NCBI RefSeq assembly: GCF_002551005.1
Contig: NZ_NVOY01000023.1
Coordinates: 1-60,212, forward strand
DNA: 60,212 nt
DNA from: Bacillus pseudomycoides
GTDB lineage: Bacteria > Bacillota > Bacilli > Bacillales > Bacillaceae_G
Direction: 5' to 3'
The notes under the pieces were generated by a model. That model ran no database searches. It saw only the letters and a program-made list of their open reading frames with translations, and was not told where the DNA came from. This document shows, one piece after another, positions 8,508-17,784 of this stretch; the first letter of the stretch is position 1; each line of letters starts with the position of its first letter. The translations under genes and the position numbers were made by a program.

Positions 8508-9829
8508 AAAAGAGATTTGAGTTCCCTTATCCTTATATAATCCAAACATTGGATAAATATTATGGAGTTAAGTCATACTCATTACAAAAAAAGAAAAGTA
8601 CAGCAGAAGAACGTTATATAGAGTCAAAGGGGTCTAAAAAGAAGAAACTTTCAATATTAATCGCTACATTTTGGGACTATCCTCATACTGGCGGACTATC
8701 TAATTATATTACAGCACTTAGTGAGGGATTAAGAAGACAAGGACATCACGTTGACATTATCTCTCCTAATCACTTTTCTAGCAGTCAAGTGGAGAGGTTG
8801 CGCGAAGGGATTGTTCCTGAGTTAAAAAATTTTTTAAAAGAACGATATGGAAGTTATAATAGCACAATTATCAAAAATCAAAGAAATATGTATATATATG
8901 AAAGAACGATTCGTGAAAATATCAAATTTAAAAAATATGACGTCTTCCATGCGCAAGATTTGTTTACAGCTAATATATTAGGAAGAATCAATGAATATTA
9001 TGGAAAAAAAATGATATTTACTCCCCATGGAATGTTTACTTTCAATCGGGTAAAGTTCGGTATGTTTAAAAAGGATTCAGTAGAAGAATTCTACCATATG
9101 GCATTAGAAAGAAAAGCAATTGAATTTGCCGATCACCTTATTATTCTCAGTGATTCATTTCGTCGCCCGTTAATGAAGTTAGGGGCAAATCAAGAGAAAA
9201 TGACAACCGTACTGACAGGTATTGATTATCCTGATAAGTATCAAACAAAAAATACATCTTTAACCCGTAAGAAAATTGTTATTACATGTGTGGCTAGATT
9301 AGGACCAAGAAAAGGTCATAATGTATTACTTGACGCTATTTCACAGATGGAAAGCAAATATAAAGATAAAATTAAATTGCTTATTGTCGGAGATGGTGAG
9401 ATGAGAGAGAAATTAGAAGAACAAGTTCATTCTTTGAATCTTTCCATGGTGGAATTTTTAGGGCAAAGAGACGATGTGCCAGATATTTTAAGTAAAACTG
9501 ATATTTTTGTACTTCCAACTTTAAATGATAGCCTTCCAATTTCGATAATTGAGGCAATGCATAGCGGAGTTTGTGTCATTTCGACGCCATCGGGAGGTAT
9601 ACCTGAACTAATTAAAGATTCTAAGACAGGCATTCTTGTCGATGCAGGAGATACAAATAAACTGTCGCGCGCATTGCAGTTTGTTATTGCAAATCAACAA
9701 GATCGAGAGCAGTTGGGTAAAAACGCAAGAAATTTCGCTAAGAAGTATTTAACTAGGGAGACTATGGTAGCAAACATTGAAAACATCTACAAAAAGGATT
9801 TAAGTAAGGAAGAGTTCAATGAATCATGA
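8504..9829 (+). CDS. GT4-type glycosyltransferase (first paralogue)
   Basis: A 441-residue retaining GT-B enzyme. The N-domain has TGGLSNYITALS near residue 65 (acceptor/glycine loop), followed by DVFHAQDLFTA and FTPHGMF. The C-domain begins VARLGPRKGHNVLLDAI and has VGDGEMREKLE. The nucleotide-sugar site LPTLNDSLPISIIEAM has Asp in the first position of the usual EX7E pair. A 50-residue N-terminal extension (PYPYIIQTLDKYYGV) is partly shared with the second GT of the operon. GTG is chosen because GGAGGG sits seven bases before it; the in-frame TTG at 8498 is too close. It overlaps both neighbours. Donor and acceptor unknown. Confidence 0.85.
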   Translation: MKKRFEFPYPYIIQTLDKYYGVKSYSLQKKKSTAEERYIESKGSKKKKLSILIATFWDYPHTGGLSNYITALSEGLRRQGHHVDIISPNHFSSSQVERLREGIVPELKNFLKERYGSYNSTIIKNQRNMYIYERTIRENIKFKKYDVFHAQDLFTANILGRINEYYGKKMIFTPHGMFTFNRVKFGMFKKDSVEEFYHMALERKAIEFADHLIILSDSFRRPLMKLGANQEKMTTVLTGIDYPDKYQTKNTSLTRKKIVITCVARLGPRKGHNVLLDAISQMESKYKDKIKLLIVGDGEMREKLEEQVHSLNLSMVEFLGQRDDVPDILSKTDIFVLPTLNDSLPISIIEAMHSGVCVISTPSGGIPELIKDSKTGILVDAGDTNKLSRALQFVIANQQDREQLGKNARNFAKKYLTRETMVANIENIYKKDLSKEEFNES

Positions 9830-10994
9830 GCATGCAGCGGTTGTACTGGATTTAAGTGCAAATGGAATTGGGATTATTAGAAGTTTGGCGAGAAAAGGAA
9901 TTAGCGTTTATGCATTTGATGTAGAGAAACCTTATAAAATAGGAAAATCGCGCCTTGCTTCATGTGGAATATGCCCAAGCCCTTTGTATGAAGAAAAAGA
10001 ATTACTAACTTTTCTAATCAACTTGGCTAAAGAATTTAAAGTGAAACCGGTTTTGTATACAGGTGCAGATGATTATGTGGTATTCATTTCAAAATATCGA
10101 ATGGAGCTGTCTAACTACTTTTTATTTTTGTTCCCTGAACATTCGTTGATTGAAGAAACACTAAATAAACAAAAAGCGTATGAACTAGCAGTCAAACATA
10201 ATATTCCGTGTCCTAAAACGTATGTAATTACGAAACAAGAACAAATGGAAGAAGCGATATTGAACGTTGATTTTCCATGTATATTAAAGCCGGTTTTGGG
10301 TCATGAGTTTCGAAAAAAGATAAACCAAAAGGCTATTCTCATTCAGAATGCAGATCAACTTAGAAATGAGTATCAATCATATCGACAGCATGGAAAGCTC
10401 ATAATTCAAGAAATTATTCCTGGTGACAATCAATGCTTTTATAAGGTTGCAACATTTTATGACGACAACATGGAGTTGCTTGCGTTATTTTCCTTACAAA
10501 AAAATCATCAATTCCCAGCTGAATTTGGAACAGGCGCGCACATTGTTAGTAAACAAGTTCCAGAATTAGTAGATATATGCTTGCCTTTTTTTAAAAACAT
10601 TGGTCTTAAAGGTATTGCTATGGCAGAGTTTAAAAAGGATCCTCGGGATGGTGTTTATAAGTTTATTGAAATAAACCCGCGCTTTTGGTTAACTCATAGT
10701 CTCACAGGGCCAGCTGGTATCGATTTTGTTTACATGTATTATTTATATTTGACAAAGCAAAATCCAACGCCGAGACTCAAACAAATAGACGGTATTAAAT
10801 GGATTTATCTTGTTCGATATTATTTAACATTTCGTCATAAGAAAAAAAGAGCTGAAATGAAATGGAGAGACTTTTATAAAGGATTGAGAGGTAAAAAAGA
10901 GTTTGCTTTGTTTGCGTGGGATGACCCAATGCCATTCATTAGAAGCACATGGTCTCACTTGGTAAATGCCTGGAAACGAAAGCGAAAGGAATGA
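9819..10994 (+). CDS. ATP-grasp family ligase (COG3919-like carboxylate-amine ligase)
   Basis: A 391-residue ATP-dependent ligase that would join a carboxylate to an amine or similar nucleophile through an acyl phosphate. The pre-ATP-grasp domain (residues 1-110) starts AAVVLDLSANGIGIIRSL. The ATP-grasp core includes the lysine-bearing FPCILKPVLGHEF, LIIQEIIPG (the hinge) and the metal-binding end KFIEINPRFW. A basic C-terminal tail (WKRKRKE) follows. The ATG follows AAGGAAG and overlaps the GT gene by 11 bases. A deacetylase that exposes an amine next to a ligase that could acylate it suggests aminoacylation of a sugar; this is inference. Confidence 0.85.
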   Translation: MNHEHAAVVLDLSANGIGIIRSLARKGISVYAFDVEKPYKIGKSRLASCGICPSPLYEEKELLTFLINLAKEFKVKPVLYTGADDYVVFISKYRMELSNYFLFLFPEHSLIEETLNKQKAYELAVKHNIPCPKTYVITKQEQMEEAILNVDFPCILKPVLGHEFRKKINQKAILIQNADQLRNEYQSYRQHGKLIIQEIIPGDNQCFYKVATFYDDNMELLALFSLQKNHQFPAEFGTGAHIVSKQVPELVDICLPFFKNIGLKGIAMAEFKKDPRDGVYKFIEINPRFWLTHSLTGPAGIDFVYMYYLYLTKQNPTPRLKQIDGIKWIYLVRYYLTFRHKKKRAEMKWRDFYKGLRGKKEFALFAWDDPMPFIRSTWSHLVNAWKRKRKE

Positions 10995-12055
10995 AAATAT
11001 TGTACGAAGCAGAAGTATTGTCCGGTTACCTTCAAAAGTTAAGAATTGCAGAAAAACTCTCTTATTCAATGAATAAGAGAGTTGTAATAGATTCTAATAA
11101 AATAGAGTGTTTAAAATCAACAAGAAGAAGTAGCATTTATAAATTGTTTATTCAAGCAAAAGCTGATTTCTATCCAATCATTTTAAAAATATATAATTCA
11201 GCAGATTACAAAAACGAAATAGAGATTAATATGTATAATACAGCTTATCCTATATTGAAAGAATTTCTTCCTGAAATATATCATATTGAACAAAATGGCA
11301 ATGAGACTTGGATATTTATGGAGTTTGTACGTCAAATACGTGGTCAGATTACCTTTTTACCGAAGCATTTTGACTACATTATTCCCACTGTTGCTAAACT
11401 TCATGCGCACACATTTGAAGACAATTATAAAAAACATAAATATGTTTGGAAATCTTGGCTTCCTATTTATGAATCGAGCCGCATGAGGAATGATCGAACG
11501 AAACAAATTGAAAAGACGATTGATTTTCTCGATGATGGAATGAAAGACGATCGGTTAAGGGGAATTATTAAGCCTCATTATAAATCGCTAGTAAAACTAT
11601 GTAACAAAGGGCCGGATTTTTTTCCGGAACTATTTGAAAATGGTTCGTCAATAACGCATGGCGATCTTCATTTGCAAAATATTTGCAGTAATAATGTAAC
11701 ACTACATGCACCGTGGCATATTCAGTTTATCGATTGGGAGTCAACTAAATATGCACCTGTCTGGTTTGATATGGTTGTTCTAGTTGAAATTTTATTAGGC
11801 TTTAGAAAAGATTGGCAAAGCAGTGCAGAAGAAATTCGTACACATTGTGTGGAAGTCTATGCAAAAGAAATGCAAAAGAATGGCATAAACTTTAAAACAA
11901 ATCCAATGGACCTTTATAAAATGGCGTATTTGCAAAGAACATTAGAAAAGGGACTGCATACTCAGCTGCGAAGAATATTTGATAACCGCGGCGGTGAATT
12001 ATTACCATATCATCTTGAAAAAATATCTACCTGGGGAAGTGAATTAGGTTTATAG
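10991..12055 (+). CDS. APH/choline-kinase-fold phosphotransferase
   Basis: A 354-residue kinase-like protein. THGDLHLQNI near residue 221 is the Brenner motif (HGDLHxxN) of aminoglycoside, choline and fructosamine kinases. QFIDWES about 27 residues later provides the metal-binding Asp. PIILKIYNSADYKNEIE is the ATP-binding N-lobe strand with its Lys. It is also reminiscent of CotS-type spore-coat proteins, which share this fold. The start ATG overlaps the ligase stop as ATGA, but its AAGGA is unusually close. An in-frame ATG at 10949 is the alternative. The likely role is phosphorylation of the operon's sugar product or an intermediate. Confidence 0.75.
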   Translation: MKILYEAEVLSGYLQKLRIAEKLSYSMNKRVVIDSNKIECLKSTRRSSIYKLFIQAKADFYPIILKIYNSADYKNEIEINMYNTAYPILKEFLPEIYHIEQNGNETWIFMEFVRQIRGQITFLPKHFDYIIPTVAKLHAHTFEDNYKKHKYVWKSWLPIYESSRMRNDRTKQIEKTIDFLDDGMKDDRLRGIIKPHYKSLVKLCNKGPDFFPELFENGSSITHGDLHLQNICSNNVTLHAPWHIQFIDWESTKYAPVWFDMVVLVEILLGFRKDWQSSAEEIRTHCVEVYAKEMQKNGINFKTNPMDLYKMAYLQRTLEKGLHTQLRRIFDNRGGELLPYHLEKISTWGSELGL

Positions 12056-12094
12056 CATATATACAATTTTCATAATCAGCTGAGTTAGGAGGAG

Positions 12095-13423
12095 ATGCTT
12101 CTGAATACAGAAAAGGAAAGACGAAATGAATGGAATGATCCTTTCCATACGAGCCTACTAAAAATCATGGATGAATACTATCAAATAGATAATAAAAAGG
12201 ATAATATAAACGAACCGTTTCGGACGTTTGGAATTAAAAAAGATAACTCATTAAGTAAAATAAAAAAATTAAAAATTCTTTATGTAACATTTTTGAAATA
12301 TCCTAATACAGGTGGATTATCAAACTATATTACTTCTTTAAAAACAGGCTTTGAAAAGTATGGTCATGACGTAGAAGTCATCTCTCCTACTCAAATGACA
12401 ACAGTTCATTTAGAGAAAGACATTCCGAAGGCTGCAGAACATGCAAGGGATTTTATGTTACAACGATATGGGATAGTGAATGAAAAAATTATAAAAAACA
12501 CAAGTTTTTTAAATGTTTTTAAGTCTTTCTTAAGAGAAAAAAGCTTAGAGCAATATGATGTCTTTCATGCACAAGATTTATTCGCGGCCTTTTTATTAGG
12601 ACAACTAAACCTAGAATATAAGAAACCACTTTTTTTTACACCGCATGGGCATTTCACAAAGAGCCGATTAAAATTTGATAAAATAGAAGAAGGATCAATT
12701 GAAGAAGCGTATTTCAGTGAAATTGAAAAACAGGGAATAAGAGCGGCTGATCAAATCATAACAATCAGCAATTCCTTTCATATTCCTTTAAAAGAATACG
12801 GAGCAAAGACAGAACAGTTGATTACTGTTCATACAGGTATAGATTTTCAGCAAGATTCAAAATCTAAAACGAAGTATAATAACAAACTTGTCATTTCCTG
12901 TGTTTCTCGCCTCTCACCTAGAAAAGGTCATGAGATTCTTCTAAAAGCACTCTCACGAATTCAACAAGATTTAACGAATATAGAGGTATGGATTGTTGGG
13001 GATGGTGTCATGCGAGAAAGGCTAGAAAATCAAGTGAAAGAACTCGGCCTAGACAATGTTAAATTTTGGGGTAGAAGAACAGATATACCAGAAATTCTTT
13101 CTGTTTCTACAATCTATGTATTACCTACTATTAACGATAACTTTCCAATTTCAGTTATTGAAGCGATGTTTTCTCGTCAAGCTATTATTACAACAAATTG
13201 CGGTGGCATACCGGAAATGATTCAAAACGGAAAAACAGGGATCATTTGTGAACCCGGAAATGTGCAACAACTTGCGGATGCTATTCAATTGCTTTTAACG
13301 GATAAGAGCCTTCGGGAACAATTAGGAAGAGAGGCTCAGGCTTATTCAAGGCAACATTTAACTCAAGATGTAATGGTTTCAAAGATTGAAAGTATATATT
13401 ACTCTTTTATGAACAATATATAG
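12095..13423 (+). CDS. GT4-type glycosyltransferase (second paralogue)
   Basis: A 442-residue GT-B glycosyltransferase clearly paralogous to the one at 8.5 kb. Shared blocks are NTGGLSNYITSLKTG, DVFHAQDLFAA, FTPHGHF, VSRLSPRKGHEILLKAL and VGDGVMRERLE. The donor site LPTINDNFPISVIEAM again has Asp for the first Glu of EX7E. The N-terminal extension (DPFHTSLLKIMDEYYQI) matches the other GT in kind. AGGAGG ends one base before this ATG, which is too close; a CTG codon at 12101 would be better spaced, so the true start is uncertain. It is separated from the kinase gene by 39 bases. The operon ends at the 13.56 kb terminator. Confidence 0.8.
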   Translation: MLLNTEKERRNEWNDPFHTSLLKIMDEYYQIDNKKDNINEPFRTFGIKKDNSLSKIKKLKILYVTFLKYPNTGGLSNYITSLKTGFEKYGHDVEVISPTQMTTVHLEKDIPKAAEHARDFMLQRYGIVNEKIIKNTSFLNVFKSFLREKSLEQYDVFHAQDLFAAFLLGQLNLEYKKPLFFTPHGHFTKSRLKFDKIEEGSIEEAYFSEIEKQGIRAADQIITISNSFHIPLKEYGAKTEQLITVHTGIDFQQDSKSKTKYNNKLVISCVSRLSPRKGHEILLKALSRIQQDLTNIEVWIVGDGVMRERLENQVKELGLDNVKFWGRRTDIPEILSVSTIYVLPTINDNFPISVIEAMFSRQAIITTNCGGIPEMIQNGKTGIICEPGNVQQLADAIQLLLTDKSLREQLGREAQAYSRQHLTQDVMVSKIESIYYSFMNNI

Positions 13424-13555
13424 AATGCATTCAAATATTTGAGTTGAAAAACGACATAATGTCTTTATGGTTTTTAGAGGGGAACAAGCGCATCTGGCCG
13501 CATATAGAAACGACCAGAGCATATTCCTATTACATGTAAAGGTTAAAAGAAAAGG

Positions 13556-13593
13556 GAAAAACAAGTGCGTGTTGATTACACGCACTTGTTTTT
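13556..13593. terminator. Strong terminator ending the five-gene operon
   Basis: A stem of ACAAGTGCGTG and CACGCACTTGT with A and T flanks and a seven-base loop. It is symmetrical, so it also suits the convergent DUF3900 gene. Confidence 0.9.
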
Positions 13594-13669
13594 AATTCAT
13601 ATAAGGAAACCTTTTAAAAGATAAAAAGTATATAGTGGGCACTAAAACGTTCAAAATAGTTTTAAAATC

Positions 13670-14761
13670 TTATTCGCCTCCTCCTATACCATACCCGTAT
13701 TGTTGCTTTTTCTCAATTCGCTCAATTACATCCTGCAGCTTATCGGGCTTCAAAAATTCAATAGGGGAGAAGCCTTTTTCAAACGTAAGCGTGTCCGCCT
13801 CAATCATCAATACATATTTATCATTCACTTTTGCAATATGAACTTGGTCTCCAAAATCCGCAAGCAATGCTTTCACAGAAATATGGTCTGCCTTTAGCTT
13901 TAATTCTATCTCTGGGGTATGCTCCACAATTTGTGCGGTAGCTTCCATTACTTCTTCTGTTGAAAAGTGTTCCATAATTTCGCGTTTAGGACTCGCAGCC
14001 CACACTTCCATCGCCTGATCGAATTGTTCCCGTTCTTCTGTACCTTCTTCAAAGACGTCTTCAATTTGGTCGTATACCATATCCATAACTTGTGTTTTCA
14101 TAATTTCTGGCATGGAACGCTCGTACTCAACGAATTTTAAGAAGTCTTCGAAGTAGCGGGCGTGTGATGCTTGGTGGATTTTTAGTTCGCCTACTTCTAC
14201 TAGGCCTTCTTCTGGCATGTATGGGTATTGAATCGACTTCATATTTTTCGTTGTAATGGCCATTTCAACATTTCGAATGAGTGTTGCTTCATCAGAAATA
14301 GAAGCAACTTTTGGTTCGAAGTCACATTTCATTACAAAGACGAACGGATCGTCAAAGTATTTGCGAAGCTTTGCCTGAACAACGAGAAATACACCGCCAC
14401 GTACAGCGCTTGTATCAATATATGTATAGACGAGCGGTTCGTTTGTATCCTTAAAGGTTTCTTTCGTGTCTGCAAAGCGAATACGGTTAAATAGGTTGTA
14501 GTTCGGGTTTGAATCTAATTCATGACCAACTTCAACAATGAAGCGGCCAATTTTTGTTGGAACTTGTTCACTTTTGGGATGACGGTCTACTTTTCGTTTC
14601 GAAATTTTTAACAATTCTCCATCTAGAAAGTCTTTTAATGGACTGTCTTCATATTCTTCTGCATCTAATGTTTGAAAATGCTTATAATGTTTATCAGCTT
14701 GTTCGCCTTGTCCGTCTACTTGTACGACGTAAAAGGAAAGAAAATTTATTTCAAAATCCAT
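13670..14761 (-). CDS. DUF3900 domain-containing protein
   Basis: A 363-residue soluble, acidic protein recognised as the Bacillus DUF3900 family. There is no signal peptide, membrane span or known catalytic motif. The sequence alternates strands and charged helices, with the C-terminal third (KLKADHISVKALLADFG onward) resembling a separate small domain. Function unknown. The ATG at 14761 is chosen because AAGGTGAT sits just before it; an upstream in-frame GTG lies inside that site. It is a single gene. Confidence 0.75.
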   Translation of the reverse strand: MDFEINFLSFYVVQVDGQGEQADKHYKHFQTLDAEEYEDSPLKDFLDGELLKISKRKVDRHPKSEQVPTKIGRFIVEVGHELDSNPNYNLFNRIRFADTKETFKDTNEPLVYTYIDTSAVRGGVFLVVQAKLRKYFDDPFVFVMKCDFEPKVASISDEATLIRNVEMAITTKNMKSIQYPYMPEEGLVEVGELKIHQASHARYFEDFLKFVEYERSMPEIMKTQVMDMVYDQIEDVFEEGTEEREQFDQAMEVWAASPKREIMEHFSTEEVMEATAQIVEHTPEIELKLKADHISVKALLADFGDQVHIAKVNDKYVLMIEADTLTFEKGFSPIEFLKPDKLQDVIERIEKKQQYGYGIGGGE

Positions 14762-15195
14762 GATTATCACCTTGTTTCATTTCGTTAACTCTTTTCAGTA
14801 TAGAGATGGAGAAAACATTCGTCAATTTAATAACAGTGATGTATTTATTCGTACGTATGATGGACACTTCTGAATAATACGTTGCCTTTATCTTAAAAAT
14901 GATCATTTTTTACTACATTTTTAAGCAATATTGGTATAATAAAATATCGAATGTATAAAAATTGTCACAGTGTATTTTTTGGTATATACTGGGTGTGTGA
15001 GGCGGTTGGATTTTTAACGCAGTTAAGAATGTTTTAAGGAAATATGTGTAGACTTTTATGAAAGAAAAGAGTAACTTAAGATATGGTACAAATACGACAG
15101 TAATACATAAAATTTATTTTAAAAAGTAATGTAATTATACATACATAGAATTGTTGAAACTAGAAAAAAGATAGAAAATAGAAGGAGAGAGTAAT
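14762..15195. other. Intergenic region between divergent DUF3900 and vanW genes
   Basis: AT-rich non-coding DNA. A TATAAT at about 14935-14940 lacks a well-spaced -35. No hairpin with a T-run and no open frame was seen. It presumably holds both promoters. Confidence 0.35.
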
Positions 15196-16104
15196 TTGTT
15201 ACGTAGGGTTCGTATTTTAGTGTTAGGGACATTATGTTTAGGCGTAGTCAGCGGGTGTAATGCAAAAGCTAGTGAGGTCACATTAGTAAGTGGTATTGGT
15301 GATCATACTGTAGAAGCAAAAGCGGAGGTTAATAAAAGTATTAGTTTAGTAGATGGTAGAACTGGAAAAGAAGTAAAAAAGATAGATTTAGCTAGTTTAG
15401 GTTATTTCGAAGATGAAAAAACATTTAAAAAAGAAGTGTCTAAGGTAGTTAGCGAAGTTGCAAAGAGTGTAGATACAAAGATGGTTCCTTCTCGTATGAA
15501 AAGTGATGGTACATGGGTAGAAGGAAAGCCTTCTTACGAATTAATGGAAAAAGAGTTAGTAGATAAATTGATGAATGTTGGAATGTGGGAGTCTACTTAT
15601 CAGTTGCCGATTGTAGAGAAAAAACCTGCAGCAACATCAGAGAATGGAAGTGGCAACGGAACAGTAATAGGAAGATATGAAACGAATTTGGGTGGTTCTA
15701 CAGGTGGTAGAATTGAAAATATTCGTTTGTCTGCAAGTACTGTAAATGGGGTTGTATTAGGCAAGGGAGATAGATTTTCCTTTAATTCTTTAGTCGGAGA
15801 TACTACACCTGATAAAGGTTATCAGTTAGGGAAAGAGATTGTAGATGGTAAACTAGTGGATGGATATGGCGGAGGTGTATGCCAAACTTCTTCTACATTG
15901 TTTAACGCTGCAGATCAAGCAGGATTAAAAATGGTAGAGAGATCAACACATTCCAAAGAAGTAGGTTATGTGCCTAAAGGCAGAGATGCAACGATTGCAT
16001 ATCCGTATTTAGATTTAGTATTTGAGAATGCAAGCAATAACCCAGTAAAGCTTGTAATGTATGTAGATGGTCAGAAATTAGTTGCAGAGGTACGTGCTGT
16101 ATAG
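15196..16104 (+). CDS. VanW family lipoprotein
   Basis: A 302-residue secreted lipoprotein. A short signal peptide ends in the lipobox VVSGC (Cys21). The VanW domain occupies about residues 160-300 with the hallmark GYGGGVCQTSSTLFNAA. VanW-type proteins occur in vancomycin-resistance operons and many Gram-positive envelopes; the activity is not known. The start is TTG, supported by GAAGGAGAGAG five bases upstream. It is a single gene with its own terminator. Confidence 0.85.
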   Translation: MLRRVRILVLGTLCLGVVSGCNAKASEVTLVSGIGDHTVEAKAEVNKSISLVDGRTGKEVKKIDLASLGYFEDEKTFKKEVSKVVSEVAKSVDTKMVPSRMKSDGTWVEGKPSYELMEKELVDKLMNVGMWESTYQLPIVEKKPAATSENGSGNGTVIGRYETNLGGSTGGRIENIRLSASTVNGVVLGKGDRFSFNSLVGDTTPDKGYQLGKEIVDGKLVDGYGGGVCQTSSTLFNAADQAGLKMVERSTHSKEVGYVPKGRDATIAYPYLDLVFENASNNPVKLVMYVDGQKLVAEVRAV

Positions 16105-16166
16105 GTGTAGGTATGAACTCTTTTTAGGTAACTTCTAGAAAAGGTGAATTGAAGTAAATAGATGTA

Positions 16167-16204
16167 TACAAAAAGGTGCTTTTTATGTAAGTACCTTTTT
16201 GTAT
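16167..16204 (+). terminator. Hairpin terminator after vanW gene
   Basis: TACAAAAAGGT 16167-16177 pairs with ACCTTTTTGTA 16193-16203. The symmetrical A/T arms could also serve the minus-strand pseudogene. Confidence 0.6.
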
Positions 16205-16234
16205 TGACATTTAAATGTATCGTTACTTCATACG

Positions 16235-16620
16235 TTATAGATCAATCCAATATCTTTTTACGACATTTACATCTTCTTCGATATAATTTGAATCAGGTAT
16301 ACCGCCATTTTTGATAATGGTCTTTTCAGAACCGATATTACTTTCGTCACAGACGACAAGCACCTTTTGAATGCCTAGTTCTTTCGTTTTTTCTAATGCT
16401 AAACCTAATAGAATCGTAGCGTACCCTTTTTGTCTTTCGGAAGGTTTTCACCTTTCTCTGAGTCTATTAGGAACTGAATCATACTATGAAAATCTGTTGG
16501 GTCTTTACTAATGACCCACGGCACCATATTTTCCCCGCTATTTTTCCATTCTTGATAGAAATTTAAATATTCATCTTGTAGCTTCAGTGTAGGTTTTACT
16601 AATGAAATATTCATTTGCAT
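16235..16620 (-). pseudogene. GNAT acetyltransferase with internal deletion and frameshift
   Basis: The N-terminal part reads MQMNISLVKPTLKLQDEYLN to SEKGENLP. At about 16430 the reading then moves to another frame that continues ERQKGYATILLGLALEK to KRYWIDL. The expected middle of the GNAT domain, roughly 45-50 residues holding the central beta strands, is absent. Deletion plus frame change fused ENLP to ERQKGYAT. The acetyl-CoA loop (QKGYAT) survives out of frame. A normal ribosome binding site (AAGGAG) precedes the ATG, so a truncated 71-residue peptide could still be made. Confidence 0.8.
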
Positions 16621-16887
16621 GCTCCTTTAATATAGAATATTTATAATATTAACACAGTTTTCGTTATTTATAATATGGGTTTTGAAGTAATAGCTGTTGC
16701 TACTTAATTGAGATAATTTAATTGGGTATTCTTTTTCATGGAAGCGATTCATATGTTGAGAAATGAAAATCGATATAAAATATACTAACTAATAATCCAT
16801 TTCCAAATTATTTTTCTGTATTCTTTTTATAATATCAATTAATATATATAAAACAATGTTAAATCGACAAACTAGGAGTGAAACATA

Positions 16888-17361
16888 ATGGACTACCAAC
16901 AAATAAAAATGAAAACATTAGAGGGGAAAAAATTAAGTAGATTGAAATCATATATAGCAGAAACTAAGTCTGTTTTAAAGAATTCTTTACATATTAATCC
17001 GCTTATCAAAAAAAATCAAAAGAACAGTGAGAGAGAAATTAGATATTATGCGATAAATTCTTGTTTAACAAAATTAAATCATTATATTGATTTGACCTTT
17101 GAGGTAGCTGGATTTTCCGAAGAGGAAATTAACAAAAATGTTTTTACAGGAGAAAAAGTAGTATCTCTTTTAAAGTTCATTGACTTTTCAATCCATAACA
17201 ACAAAATAAATATGAAAACATTGAAAGATCGTGAATTTTGTATTTTTTCTGATGCTGAACATACGAATCTGTTTTTATTACAGGCTAAGCACGAGATGTT
17301 AGTGTATGGGGATATTAAAACTTGGATTATTAATTCACTTTCATATAAGGAATATATATAG
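16888..17361 (+). CDS. Unrecognised 157-residue protein
   Basis: I do not recognise a family. It is soluble, mostly helical by eye and very lysine-rich in the first 60 residues (KKLSRLKSYIAETKSVLK). It has no signal peptide or membrane span. A good AGGAGTG site lies eight bases before the ATG. The surroundings are AT-rich and flanked on both sides by broken genes, which suggests an accessory insertion. There is no close operon partner. Confidence 0.6.
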   Translation: MDYQQIKMKTLEGKKLSRLKSYIAETKSVLKNSLHINPLIKKNQKNSEREIRYYAINSCLTKLNHYIDLTFEVAGFSEEEINKNVFTGEKVVSLLKFIDFSIHNNKINMKTLKDREFCIFSDAEHTNLFLLQAKHEMLVYGDIKTWIINSLSYKEYI

Positions 17362-17519
17362 ACTATAGGGAAGTGAATGCTTGATAAGGAATAAAGAAAA
17401 TTTATTAGTATGACTTGTATTTTTTTCTCCTATTAAAGAGTTGAATAGTCATAAAAAAGAGGTATAATGAAAGACTTTGTCGAATTTTTTGTAAAATATA
17501 AACAATTTAGGGGTTTTAG

Positions 17520-17768
17520 ACAGAAAAAGGTAAGCATTTTATATTATGTAGGCAGCTTGAAACAAAACAATTATTTATCGTTAAAAACGAATATATTCAT
17601 CAAAATGAAGCGGAAAGTCTTTATGCAAAAACTGATGTTTCTTGTGCGCAAATAGGTGTAAATAAAGGGGATACTGTCTCTATAATTGATGACAGCTGCA
17701 CAGGATATGATTTGATAAAAAGAGATGGTGTAGTTGGATGGGTAGCTAAAGGTATTCTTGGTTTGTGA
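17520..17768 (+). pseudogene. Remnant of an SH3-domain protein
   Basis: The frame read in 17520-17768 has no usable start codon. It ends with a clear bacterial SH3 fold: ESLYAKTDVSCAQIGV, KGDTVSII and GVVGWVAKGILGL. The N-terminal part (signal peptide or catalytic domain) is missing. It lies just upstream of a GNAT gene, whose ribosome binding site starts within four bases of the remnant's stop. Confidence 0.55.
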
Positions 17769-17784
17769 AATGGAGGTGTGACAA

